This document shows, one piece after another, positions 16,690 to 24,524 of a stretch of DNA of 43,009 nt. The notes beneath the pieces are model-generated. The model was not told the origin of the DNA. It searched no databases and saw only the letters and a list, made by a program, of their open reading frames with translations. The stretch's first letter is position 1, and every line of letters starts with the position of its first letter. Made by a program: the position numbers and the translations under genes. Source of the stretch: Marinobacter maroccanus (GTDB lineage: Bacteria > Pseudomonadota > Gammaproteobacteria > Pseudomonadales > Oleiphilaceae); the NCBI RefSeq assembly GCF_002933275.1, contig NZ_PSSX01000026.1:1-43009 (forward strand). Direction: 5' to 3'.

Positions 16690-16714
16690 GGAACTCTGTC
16701 CTCTACCCGTGCGT
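16690..16714 (+). promoter_or_regulatory. Candidate ECF-sigma promoter of the DUF4382 lipoprotein gene
   Basis: GGAACT (16690-16695), a 16-bp spacer and CGT (16712-16714) fit the general ECF pattern of GGAAC at -35 and CGT at -10. It points to the lipoprotein gene starting at 16780, giving a leader of about 58 nt. The divergent neighbour is an ECF sigma gene, making it the natural candidate. A second GGAACT on the other strand (16635-16630) lacks a matching -10. Confidence 0.45.
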
Positions 16715-16779
16715 GGTATAGGGGTCAGATAGCGATGTTGCTTCGCTATGATTCCAGCAAATAAACCTTGGAGGTTTAT

Positions 16780-17697
16780 ATGAAACGTTCGATTCGTCTT
16801 TTCACCGTGTCCGCTCTGGCTGCTGGCATTGCCGCCTGCGGAGGTAGTGGCGATGGCAGTAGCACCAGCTCGACAGGCACGGTTAATGTAGGGTTAACCG
16901 ATGCACCCGTCGATAGCGCGCAAGAGGTGAACATAGAGGTCGAGGCATTGGTACTGCAACACTCCAATGGCGAGCGGAGCCGATTCGAGTTCGACATGGC
17001 AGAGCCCGTGAACTTGTTGGCGCTTACTGGTGGAACAGTGATGTCTTTGCTGGCAGACGAAGAGGTAGCTGCAGGGGATTATTCCTGGATGCGTTTGGAG
17101 CTCGGTGATGGAAACAACATTGTCATCAACGGTGGCCAATTCGACCTGACAACTCCGTCTGCGCGAGGAGTCCAAACTAGCGGATTCATTGTGCCTGCCG
17201 GCGGCCAAATCAGTCTGACCATCGACTTCGACGTCAGGAAATCTATCGTGAATCCTCAGAACAATCCTGACGTTTACAGACTCAAACCGGTGATTCGCCT
17301 GGTCGACAACTCTGAAGTAGGCACCATTGCAGGCACAGTCGCTGGCGAAGTTATCATCAGTCAATGCAGTGAAGAAAACGCGGGCTCAACCGACACTTTC
17401 AATGGCAGCGTGTACATCCATGAGGGCTTCGATGTCGCACCTGATGATATCGGCAGCGACCAGGAGCCGCTGGTTGCCGTACCTGTGAACTACAAGAACG
17501 ACCAGTATGTTTACACTGCGGCATTTATACCGGAAGGTGAATACACTGTCTCATATACCTGTGGCGACGATCAGATCGAAACGGCAGAGGGCGAACCTTC
17601 CGATGATGAACTCACCTTCATCACTGGCGACAGTCAGGTTGAAGTAGTCAGCGGCGAGACCAATACAGTTAATTTCGAAGCCTCAACTCCGGAATGA
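16780..17697 (+). CDS. DUF4382-type lipoprotein
   Basis: Function unknown. A lipoprotein signal with lipobox IAAC (C20) is followed by a Gly/Ser linker and the DUF4382 opening VNVGLTDAPVDSAQEVNIEV (about residues 34-53). The rest is beta-rich and acidic (pI clearly low), likely a surface or periplasmic domain. A second Ig-like part may lie at about 180-300. ATG 16780 is chosen because it follows TTGGAGG with a 5-nt gap; the frame opens 12 bp earlier at a TTG that is really part of the ribosome-binding site. Divergent from the ECF sigma gene, with an ECF-like promoter between them. Confidence 0.82.
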   Translation: MKRSIRLFTVSALAAGIAACGGSGDGSSTSSTGTVNVGLTDAPVDSAQEVNIEVEALVLQHSNGERSRFEFDMAEPVNLLALTGGTVMSLLADEEVAAGDYSWMRLELGDGNNIVINGGQFDLTTPSARGVQTSGFIVPAGGQISLTIDFDVRKSIVNPQNNPDVYRLKPVIRLVDNSEVGTIAGTVAGEVIISQCSEENAGSTDTFNGSVYIHEGFDVAPDDIGSDQEPLVAVPVNYKNDQYVYTAAFIPEGEYTVSYTCGDDQIETAEGEPSDDELTFITGDSQVEVVSGETNTVNFEASTPE

Positions 17698-17699
17698 CT

Positions 17700-17723
17700 A
17701 AAAAAGAGGGGCGCAAGCCCCTC
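17700..17723 (-). terminator. Rho-independent terminator of the lpoP-mrcB unit
   Basis: On the minus strand GAGGGG (17723-17718), loop CTTGCG, CCCCTC (17711-17706) and a run of six T (17705-17700). It lies 14 bp after the stop of the lipoprotein gene transcribed leftward. On the plus strand the same stem could end the DUF4382 transcript, but without a T-run. Confidence 0.85.
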
Positions 17724-17737
17724 TGTGCACAGCTTAT

Positions 17738-18319
17738 TTATAGCGCCTCAGCTCTTGCCTCCGCCTGATCCGCACCCGCCACATTTCCGCGTGCCCGGCG
17801 AATATCCGCCAGCAACAGCCAGCCGGCTCTCTGCAGCCTAATATCACTTCCGGCCAGCGACAATCCTTTCAGCGTGAACTGCTCCGCAGAGCCCAGCTGA
17901 TTGCCCGCCACATACGCTTCGGACAGTTTGAAATACACCTCGGCAGAACGGGGAGCAATCCGCTGTGCACGCTCCAGACGGGCGATTGCCCCGGATACAT
18001 TGCCTTGTGCCAACAGCTGGTCGGCCTCGCGCACCAGGCTGAGTGCCGCCGGCGAAAGGCCATCCCCGGTTTCACGGTAGCTCGGAGAACTGGAGCGGGA
18101 AGGTTCCCGGGTTTCCTGTGTCGCTTCCGGCTGTTCGCTCTTGCGCCAGACCGGCGCTTCGCTTTCTTCGGTCTCGGTACTGGTTCTTGGTGGCTCGGGC
18201 GCCTTGGCCGGCTCACCACCAGCCGGCACGTAGATTCCTCCTCCCGGCCCGGAAGCACAGCCGGCCACTGACAGCAGCAAAGTAATCAGTGCGGCCCTGA
18301 ACGAAATACGGTCAATCAT
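17738..18319 (-). CDS. lpoP: TPR lipoprotein, LpoP-like activator of PBP1b
   Basis: Probably an outer-membrane lipoprotein that stimulates PBP1b, as LpoP does in Pseudomonas aeruginosa. The signal ends in the lipobox VAGC (C21). A Pro/Glu/Ser-rich stretch (about 28-85) could span the periplasm, and the C-terminal 105 residues form TPR-like helices (LVREADQLLAQGNVSGAIAR, VYFKLSEAYVAGNQLGSAEQ). The ATG overlaps the mrcB stop (ATGA), so both proteins are made together. The name rests on position next to mrcB and on the lipoprotein-TPR design; I have not aligned it with known LpoP. Confidence 0.72.
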   Translation of the reverse strand: MIDRISFRAALITLLLSVAGCASGPGGGIYVPAGGEPAKAPEPPRTSTETEESEAPVWRKSEQPEATQETREPSRSSSPSYRETGDGLSPAALSLVREADQLLAQGNVSGAIARLERAQRIAPRSAEVYFKLSEAYVAGNQLGSAEQFTLKGLSLAGSDIRLQRAGWLLLADIRRARGNVAGADQAEARAEAL

Positions 18320-20646
18320 TGAAACAGTCCTTCAAACCAGCCCCGAATACGACGTTCCAGGTTTCCGGAGCACGAAATTGTCTGCGTGGGTTCGCTGCCG
18401 GCAATGTACGGCAACAATCGGGCATTGTCGCAGTATTCGTCCGTCAATGCCTGCCGCTGTGAGTTCACCCAGTGATAATTCACCCCGTCGGGCACCACCG
18501 GTGAAAAGCCGTGCTGCGGAACCTGCGCCATGAACCTCGACCACACCGGCAGTGCGCCGCTGGCCCCGGTCAGCGATGTGGGCCCGTTATCATCGCGCCC
18601 GACCCAGGCCACCGCAAGCAAATCGCCACTGAACCCGGCAAACCAGGAATCCCGGCCATCGTCGGTGGTTCCGGTCTTGCCCGCAAGGGTGAGTTCCTGA
18701 GGCACTGTGTAGTAGGCAGAACGGCCCGTCCCTTCCTGCATGGTTTCCTGCATGACGTATTGCACCAGGTGCACGGCGGCGGGATCGGCAACCTGCTCAA
18801 CTTCAAGACTGTAACGGGATAAGGCCTCACCGCCAGCATCCGTCACTTCCCGGATGGTTCGCAGCGGGGTATTGAAGCCGGATGTCGCCAGCCCCTGATA
18901 GATCTGCGCAACCGTCACCGGGCTCATGGAAACCGACCCCAGAAGCATCGACGGGTAACGGGAAATCGGCGTGTCCACACCGAACGCCGTCAGAGTCTCC
19001 CGAACTTCGTCTACACCAATATCCAGCCCGACGCGAACGGCCGGCAAGTTGTAGGAACGGGACAGCGCCTGATGCAAGGGCACCTCGCCGCGCTCCTCGC
19101 CATCGTAATTCTTGGGCTGCCAGCGTTTGCCATCGTCGAATTCCAGGGTGAAGCTCTTATCCAGCACCGGCGTGGTCAGGGTATACCTTTCCGGCTCCTG
19201 GAGGGCCGACAGGTAGATGAAGGGCTTGATCAGCGAGCCGATTGGGCGATTGGCATCCAGTGCCCGGTTGAAACCGGCGAATTGCGGATCCCGGCCACCG
19301 ACCAGGGCCAGCACCTCTCCGGAATCCTTCGCGGTTACCACAAGAGTGGCCTCCAGCGCTTCGGCATTCTGCCCGCCGCCCAGCCTGGGCAGGGTATCGG
19401 TTACCGCATACTCCGCCGCATACTGGATTGCGGGGTTCAAGGTAGTGAAGATTCGCAGACCCTCACTGCGCAGATCCTCCTCCTTGTAATCACGAGCCAA
19501 GTGCCTTCTGACCAGATCAATGTAGGCGGGGTAACGATTCTCGGAATACGAGGGGCGCTCACTGACGCCCAGCGACAATCCACTGGCCCTGGCCGCGCGG
19601 CCCGGCTCAATCAGGCCTGCCTGTTCCATTTCAGAAATTACCAGATTCCGCCGCTCTGTAGCACGCTCCGGATGACGGCGCGGATTGTAGTAGCTGGGCC
19701 CCTTTACCATGGCCACCAGCAACGCGATCTGGTGCACATCCAGGTCCTTGAGGGATTCGCCAAAGTAGAACTGGCTGGCCAGGCCGAAACCATGAATGCT
19801 GCGGGTGCCGGCCTGCCCGAGATAGACCTCGTTAAGGTAGGTTTCCAGGATGTCGTCTTTCTCGTAGTGCAACTCCAGCAGCACTGACATCAGGGCTTCA
19901 TTGGCCTTTCTCACCAGCGTCTGCTCACGAGTCAGAAAGAAGTTCTTCACCAACTGCTGGGTCAGCGTGCTGCCACCCTGAACGATTCGCCCGGCCTGGA
20001 TGTTGGCCAGCATGGCCCGGCCGATAGACAGGGGGGCGATGCCGAAATGATCGTAAAAGTTGCGATCCTCGACCGCCATGAGAGTGGTTGGTAACAAAGC
20101 GGGCACTTCATCCAGTTGAACCAGTACCCGATCCTCTTTGTGCGCAGGGTAAATGCCGCCAATCTGGGCGGGCTCAAGCCGGACAATCGGGGCATTGTTG
20201 CCTTCAATCACCGAAAAGCCCTGAACCCGATCGCCCGAGATCGACAAAGAGATCCGGCGCCGGGGCTCATCTCCGTCCGGGAAGGAAAAACCGCGGGTGC
20301 TGATCACGAAACGGTTGCCGCTGCGCTGGTAACTCCCCGCTTTCTTGCCATCCCCTTTGCGGAAACCGGAGAGGCCAAGCTCTCGTTCGAGCGCACTGGC
20401 ACTGACGCCGGCACCATCGAAAAGCTCAAGCGGACGGGCATAGACCCGGGACGGCACTTCAAAACGCCGGCCCTCGAAACGGGACGTCACCACGGCATCT
20501 AGGTAAACCATCCAGCCTGCCAGCAAAACGAGACCGATGGCACATAACCGGAACATGAAACGCCAGAACCACGGCCGGCGACCGTTGTTCGGGGAACGTC
20601 GGGAGGGCTTTCGCCTGGGGCTGGAAGATGCTTTGGATTTTTTCAT
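18316..20646 (-). CDS. mrcB: Penicillin-binding protein 1B (bifunctional transglycosylase/transpeptidase)
   Basis: Polymerises lipid II and cross-links the peptides in peptidoglycan, at the inner membrane. A basic cytoplasmic tail and one membrane helix (about residues 30-55) are followed by a UB2H-like region, the GT51 glycosyltransferase with catalytic E193 in AVEDRNFYDHFG and GGSTLTQQLVKN, and the transpeptidase with S471-x-x-K474 (GSLIKPF), SYN and K657-TGT. Length 776 residues, typical of pseudomonad PBP1b. ATG 20646 (MKKSKASS) is used; an upstream ATG at 20688 would add 14 unlikely residues. A TATAAT lies only 6 bp before the ATG. The next gene, lpoP-like, overlaps its stop. Confidence 0.95.
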   Translation of the reverse strand: MKKSKASSSPRRKPSRRSPNNGRRPWFWRFMFRLCAIGLVLLAGWMVYLDAVVTSRFEGRRFEVPSRVYARPLELFDGAGVSASALERELGLSGFRKGDGKKAGSYQRSGNRFVISTRGFSFPDGDEPRRRISLSISGDRVQGFSVIEGNNAPIVRLEPAQIGGIYPAHKEDRVLVQLDEVPALLPTTLMAVEDRNFYDHFGIAPLSIGRAMLANIQAGRIVQGGSTLTQQLVKNFFLTREQTLVRKANEALMSVLLELHYEKDDILETYLNEVYLGQAGTRSIHGFGLASQFYFGESLKDLDVHQIALLVAMVKGPSYYNPRRHPERATERRNLVISEMEQAGLIEPGRAARASGLSLGVSERPSYSENRYPAYIDLVRRHLARDYKEEDLRSEGLRIFTTLNPAIQYAAEYAVTDTLPRLGGGQNAEALEATLVVTAKDSGEVLALVGGRDPQFAGFNRALDANRPIGSLIKPFIYLSALQEPERYTLTTPVLDKSFTLEFDDGKRWQPKNYDGEERGEVPLHQALSRSYNLPAVRVGLDIGVDEVRETLTAFGVDTPISRYPSMLLGSVSMSPVTVAQIYQGLATSGFNTPLRTIREVTDAGGEALSRYSLEVEQVADPAAVHLVQYVMQETMQEGTGRSAYYTVPQELTLAGKTGTTDDGRDSWFAGFSGDLLAVAWVGRDDNGPTSLTGASGALPVWSRFMAQVPQHGFSPVVPDGVNYHWVNSQRQALTDEYCDNARLLPYIAGSEPTQTISCSGNLERRIRGWFEGLFQ

Positions 20647-20652
20647 GGCGCG

Positions 20653-20658
20653 ATTATA
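20653..20658 (-). promoter_or_regulatory. TATAAT box immediately upstream of mrcB
   Basis: A perfect -10 hexamer TATAAT on the minus strand ends 6 bp before the mrcB ATG. If used, transcription would begin at or next to the start codon, giving a leaderless message. No good -35 is seen at 16-18 bp and no ribosome-binding site precedes the ATG. It could also be chance. Confidence 0.3.
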
Positions 20659-20767
20659 ACGAAGGGAGCGGTAAGGAAGGCAGGCCATCCGTGTGTTATT
20701 TCTGTAATCTGCCCGTTATGATAGGGCAAGAAAAATCAATGGGTTCAGGGAACGCGAGGAGAACACG

Positions 20768-22354
20768 GTGAGTGAGACATCCCCAGGCAATCTGATTCTG
20801 TCGATGCAGAATCCAGACCTGTACGACCATCCTGTCGATGGCTTTCAGATTATCGAAACTCACATCTCACAGGTAATCCTGACCGGCGATTACGCCTACA
20901 AGATCAAGAAGCCCATGGATTTCGGCTTCCTGAACTTCTCTACTCTCGATCGCCGAAAGCATTTCTGCGAGGAGGAGCTGCGACTCAATCGACGGCTGGC
21001 GGAAAAGCTGTATCTGGAGGTGGTGCCCATCACCGGAACGCCGGAAGCTCCCACCCTTGGCGGCGAGGGCGAGGCTTTCGAATACGCCATCAAGATGCGG
21101 CAATTCAGCCAGGACCAGCTTTTTGATCGCCTGCAGGAACAGGGCGAACTGGCACCCGAACTGTTGACCGATCTTGCCCGTCAGGTCGCCGCCTTCCACG
21201 ACCATTTGCCACCCGTGCCTGATGACAAGCCGCTTGGAACGCCAGAGGCGGTGTTTGCCGCCATGCAGGAAAACTTCGACCAGATCCGTCCGTTGATTGA
21301 CGATTCGGGTCTACTCATGCAGCTGGACAACCTCCAGGCCTGGACCGAATCCACCTTTGAGCGGCACCGGGAGCTCATTGCCCACCGCCGAGCCAACAAT
21401 ATGGTCCGGGAATGCCACGGCGATCTGCATCTGGCGAATATTACCCGATTCGAGGGCGAGGTGACCGTTTTCGACTGCATCGAATTCAACGAGCCGTTCC
21501 GCTGGATCGATGTCATCAATGACCTCGCCTTCCTGCTGATGGATCTGGAGTCCCGCGGGGAAAGTGCCCTGGCCAATCAGGTGCTCAATACGTACCTGGA
21601 ATATCGGGACGACTTCGAGGCGCTGCCGTTGCTGCCCCTCTACAAGGCCTACCGCGCCATGGTGCGCGCCAAGATCGCCCTGTTTACCATGGGTAACCCG
21701 GGGCTTAGCGATTCCGAAAAAACTGACCTGATGCAGCGCTATCGCGACTACGCCCAGTTGGCGGAGGATTACGGCACTATTCCCAACCACTACCTGCTGG
21801 CAACCACCGGGCTATCCGCCAGCGGCAAGACCTGCGTCAGCGCCGCCATGGCGAACGAGCTGGGGCTGATACGCCTGCGCTCCGATGTCGAGCGCAAGCG
21901 GCTGCACGGGCTGGATCCACTGGAGAGCTCCCGCTCACCGACCGGTGGCAACCTGTACACCGAGGAAGCAACAGAGAAAACCTATCAGCGATTGGCAGAG
22001 CTCGCCGGCCACATTCTGGCAGCCGGGTTCCCGGTGATTGTGGACGCCGCCAGCCTGAAACAGAAGGAACGGTCTTCGCTGGCATCCGTAGCCGAAGCCC
22101 AGGGTGTGCCCTTTGCCCTTATTCATTGCGAGGCGCCGGAAGATCTACGCCGGGAATGGATCCGCAATCGCAAGGGCGATGCCTCCGAGGCCACCGAGGA
22201 ACTGCTGGACGCCCAGCAAACCTGGTTTGAGCCGTTGACCGCGGAAGAGAAGAGCCACACCATCCATCTGCACACCGATCAGGAACATGTCGCGGAAGCG
22301 GTGGCTGACCGTATCCGTCAACATCTGGGCATTCCCGGCGGCAAAGCCGGTTAA
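20768..22354 (+). CDS. Two-domain protein: aminoglycoside-phosphotransferase-like kinase plus P-loop ATPase
   Basis: Substrate unknown. The N-terminal half (about 1-330) has the APH-type kinase fold, with ECHGDLHLANI (H217) as catalytic loop and VFDCIEFNEPFRWID as metal-binding segment. The C-terminal half (about 345-520) is a zeta-toxin/adenylate-kinase-like P-loop domain with Walker A GLSASGKT (348-355). The same fusion is widespread in proteobacteria and annotated only generally (COG2187 plus COG0645, from memory). Resistance to aminoglycosides should not be assumed. The start is GTG 20768, preceded by GAGGAGA. The pentapeptide and Rieske genes follow closely, 40 bp and then overlapping. 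Confidence 0.85.
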   Translation: MSETSPGNLILSMQNPDLYDHPVDGFQIIETHISQVILTGDYAYKIKKPMDFGFLNFSTLDRRKHFCEEELRLNRRLAEKLYLEVVPITGTPEAPTLGGEGEAFEYAIKMRQFSQDQLFDRLQEQGELAPELLTDLARQVAAFHDHLPPVPDDKPLGTPEAVFAAMQENFDQIRPLIDDSGLLMQLDNLQAWTESTFERHRELIAHRRANNMVRECHGDLHLANITRFEGEVTVFDCIEFNEPFRWIDVINDLAFLLMDLESRGESALANQVLNTYLEYRDDFEALPLLPLYKAYRAMVRAKIALFTMGNPGLSDSEKTDLMQRYRDYAQLAEDYGTIPNHYLLATTGLSASGKTCVSAAMANELGLIRLRSDVERKRLHGLDPLESSRSPTGGNLYTEEATEKTYQRLAELAGHILAAGFPVIVDAASLKQKERSSLASVAEAQGVPFALIHCEAPEDLRREWIRNRKGDASEATEELLDAQQTWFEPLTAEEKSHTIHLHTDQEHVAEAVADRIRQHLGIPGGKAG

Positions 22355-22394
22355 GAACAACATCAGGCGCCTACAGGCAAGCGCGAGGTTCGGT

Positions 22395-22763
22395 ATGGAC
22401 GATAAAAGCGAACACGAAGTACATCAGATCAGCCACCCGCTCTACGATATTCTTCGTAGCGAGGACATTCAGGCATTCAATGCCGAAAAGGCAAAGCTCA
22501 CGGAGTTGCCCAGTTTCGCCCATGGCGATTTCCGGGGGCTGGATCTGAGAGGAATGGATGCCAAGGGGCTGGATTTCCGTCATGCCTACTTCCGGGGCGC
22601 CGACCTTCGGGGTGTGGACTTTTCGAAATCCAGAATGGAAGGCTCGAGCATCGCCAGCGCCAAGATTTCCGGCTGCTATTTCCCGCACCGTCTGGAAGCT
22701 GATGAGATCGTCATGTCCCTGAACCACGGGACCCGAATGCGCTACGCCATATTGCCGAAATGA
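22395..22763 (+). CDS. Pentapeptide-repeat protein
   Basis: Function unknown. After about 45 ordinary residues, the segment 46-86 (FAHGDFRGLDLRGMDAKGLD and on to DLRGVDFSKSRMEGSS) shows the A(D/N)LxG-type pentapeptide pattern that folds into a short right-handed beta-helix of about two coils. It is only 122 residues, too short for a DNA-mimic gyrase protector of the Qnr kind. ATG 22395 is used because the longer frame overlaps the previous gene without conserved content. Its stop overlaps the Rieske gene start (ATGA), so the two are probably coupled. Confidence 0.8.
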   Translation: MDDKSEHEVHQISHPLYDILRSEDIQAFNAEKAKLTELPSFAHGDFRGLDLRGMDAKGLDFRHAYFRGADLRGVDFSKSRMEGSSIASAKISGCYFPHRLEADEIVMSLNHGTRMRYAILPK

Positions 22764-23131
22764 GCAGTAACCCGAACGCATGGCAGCCCGTCTGTCCCGC
22801 ATCCGAGCTGGCACCGGGCCAGTTTGTCGAGTTCCGGCTCCGGGAGAAGGCCCGGGAGCCGGAAGGCATGCCGCTAACCGGGTTCCTGTTCCTGGATGGC
22901 AGCACACCCCGGGCCTATCTGAATATCTGCCCGCATCTGGGTGTTGAGCTGAACTGGATGCCGGGCCGGTTCATGGATTCCGACAACCTGTTCATCCAGT
23001 GCTCGACCCACGGTGCCCTGTTCAAGCCGGCCGACGGCGAATGCATTGCCGGCCCCTGCCAGGGCGATGCACTCACCCAGCTGGACCTGCGGGAGCGGGA
23101 CGGCCAGATCGAGATCAGACTTCCAGAATAA
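22760..23131 (+). CDS. Rieske [2Fe-2S] protein
   Basis: Small soluble ferredoxin-like protein of 123 residues. Both cluster-binding boxes are present: CPHLG (residues 55-59) and CSTHG (77-81), the C-x-H and C-x-x-H ligands of Rieske centres. No membrane anchor or oxygenase domain is attached, so it may be an electron carrier or a sensor; the partner is not visible. It is coupled to the pentapeptide gene by ATGA. The last 17 bp overlap the end of sfsA on the other strand. Confidence 0.88.
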   Translation: MSSNPNAWQPVCPASELAPGQFVEFRLREKAREPEGMPLTGFLFLDGSTPRAYLNICPHLGVELNWMPGRFMDSDNLFIQCSTHGALFKPADGECIAGPCQGDALTQLDLRERDGQIEIRLPE

Positions 23132-23846
23132 CCGGCACCGATTCGGTCAGCGTCAACACGCCCGTTGGCGTGCCATCGCTCTCACTCAAGTCGGCGCGAT
23201 AGGCGATCACTTCCACACCTGCATCGCAGGCCTCCCGCAGCAGCTCACCGTATTTGCGATCGATGTGGTCGGCCGGGCGGACGGTCTGAATGCCGGTGTG
23301 ATTGACCACGAATAACAGCACCGCGCGATCACCCTGCTGGACCTGGGCCATCAGCTCACGAAGGTGTTTCTGACCGCGCTCGGTAACCGCATCCGGGAAG
23401 AAGCCCTGACCATCCTCCGCCAGCGTGACATTCTTGACCTCCACCCAGGCATCGGCCGCCGTGTCATGGCCGGAAAGCAGCAGGTCAATCCGACTTTTCT
23501 CGGCGCCATATTTCACCTCGGCGCGGCACTCCGGGTAACCGGCCAATTCCACTATGGTACCGGCCAGCACCGCTTCCCTGGCCTGGCTGTTAGGCCGGGC
23601 GGTGTTGACACACGCCAACTGCCCCGGCGAGGTTTCTACCAGCTCCCAGGTGTACTGGAGTTTACGCTTGGGGTTGTCACTTCGGCTGAGCCAGACCCGG
23701 GCATCCTCTGGCTGACAGCCCAGCATGGAGCCGGTGTTCGGGCAGTGAGCGGTTACCTCCGAGCCATCCGGCAGCCGCACGTCTGCCAAGAAGCGTTTGT
23801 AGCGGCGAATAAGCCGGCCTTCAACGAGGGGTTCTGGAAACTTCAT
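23115..23846 (-). CDS. sfsA: SfsA family protein (sugar fermentation stimulation protein homologue)
   Basis: The molecular role is not settled; E. coli SfsA was found as a factor affecting maltose genes and the family has an OB-fold and a nuclease-like core. The family pattern is clear: EGRLIRRYKRFLADVRLPDG at the N-terminus, AHCPNTGSM, VNTARPNSQ, then EVKNVTL and the FPDAVTERGQKHLREL block. The length of 243 residues is normal. ATG 23846 follows CGGAG at a good distance; the frame could open five codons earlier. It converges with, and overlaps by 17 bp, the Rieske gene. Confidence 0.94.
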   Translation of the reverse strand: MKFPEPLVEGRLIRRYKRFLADVRLPDGSEVTAHCPNTGSMLGCQPEDARVWLSRSDNPKRKLQYTWELVETSPGQLACVNTARPNSQAREAVLAGTIVELAGYPECRAEVKYGAEKSRIDLLLSGHDTAADAWVEVKNVTLAEDGQGFFPDAVTERGQKHLRELMAQVQQGDRAVLLFVVNHTGIQTVRPADHIDRKYGELLREACDAGVEVIAYRADLSESDGTPTGVLTLTESVPVILEV

Positions 23847-24025
23847 GTGATCTCCGTACAAAAGTCGATGTCACAAGGCTGGCACCCCCGTGACTAATCT
23901 GCTATTTTCCGCAAATTCCCGTTTCAGGACGAATGCTTCATCCAGGGTATAACCGCGCAGCCACGGGGGCTCACGCGGAGGGAAGCAAAGCGTTCTTGTG
24001 AAGTACAAACAAGAGGCCGGGTTCA

Positions 24026-24466
24026 ATGGCAAACACTGCAGAACAACCACGCGAACGTTTTACCAACTTCACCCCCTATGAAATGAAGAAGGGTGAAGAG
24101 TACATGAGTGCGGAAATGCTCCAGCACTTCAAGGATCTGCTGCTGCAATGGAAGCAGGAGCTGATGGAAGAAGTCGACCGCACCATGCACCACATGCAGG
24201 AAGACGCCGCAAATTACGCGGATCCCAGCGATCGCGCAACCCAGGAAGAAGAATTCAGCCTGGAGCTGCGTACCCGGGACCGGGAGCGGAAACTGATCAA
24301 GAAAATTGACCAGACCATCGACCGCATCGACAAGGACGACTACGGCTTCTGCGATCAGTGCGGTGTGGAAATCGGTATCCGCCGTCTGGAAGCGCGCCCG
24401 ACTGCAACCCTGTGCATCGACTGCAAGACTCTGGCCGAGATTCGCGAACGCCAGACCGGCATCTGA
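24026..24466 (+). CDS. dksA: RNA polymerase-binding transcription factor DksA
   Basis: Binds in the secondary channel of RNA polymerase and, with ppGpp, represses rRNA promoters and activates amino-acid genes. The coiled coil spans about residues 30-105, with the tip DPSDRATQ (D66, D69, A71). The four-cysteine zinc finger is CDQC (C109, C112) and CIDC (C130, C133), so this is the zinc-binding form. Length 146 residues. gluQ follows 58 bp downstream, the usual enterobacterial and pseudomonad pair; a weak GC-rich hairpin without T-run lies between. The triple rrn promoters at the left end are plausible targets. Confidence 0.97.
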   Translation: MANTAEQPRERFTNFTPYEMKKGEEYMSAEMLQHFKDLLLQWKQELMEEVDRTMHHMQEDAANYADPSDRATQEEEFSLELRTRDRERKLIKKIDQTIDRIDKDDYGFCDQCGVEIGIRRLEARPTATLCIDCKTLAEIRERQTGI

Positions 24467-24524
24467 GCCGACCAATCAACAGCTGCCGCCGGGGTATTCC
24501 TGCCCCGCCGGCTGACTGACCACC

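Noticed and set aside
20768..22354. Aminoglycoside resistance gene
   Set aside because: The APH-like fold is shared by many kinases. The fusion with a P-loop domain and the chromosomal operon context do not support a resistance role.
24488..24514. Hairpin between dksA and gluQ as a terminator
   Set aside because: Only about five G-C pairs form cleanly (CGGGG with CCCCG) and there is no T-run; noted with gluQ instead.
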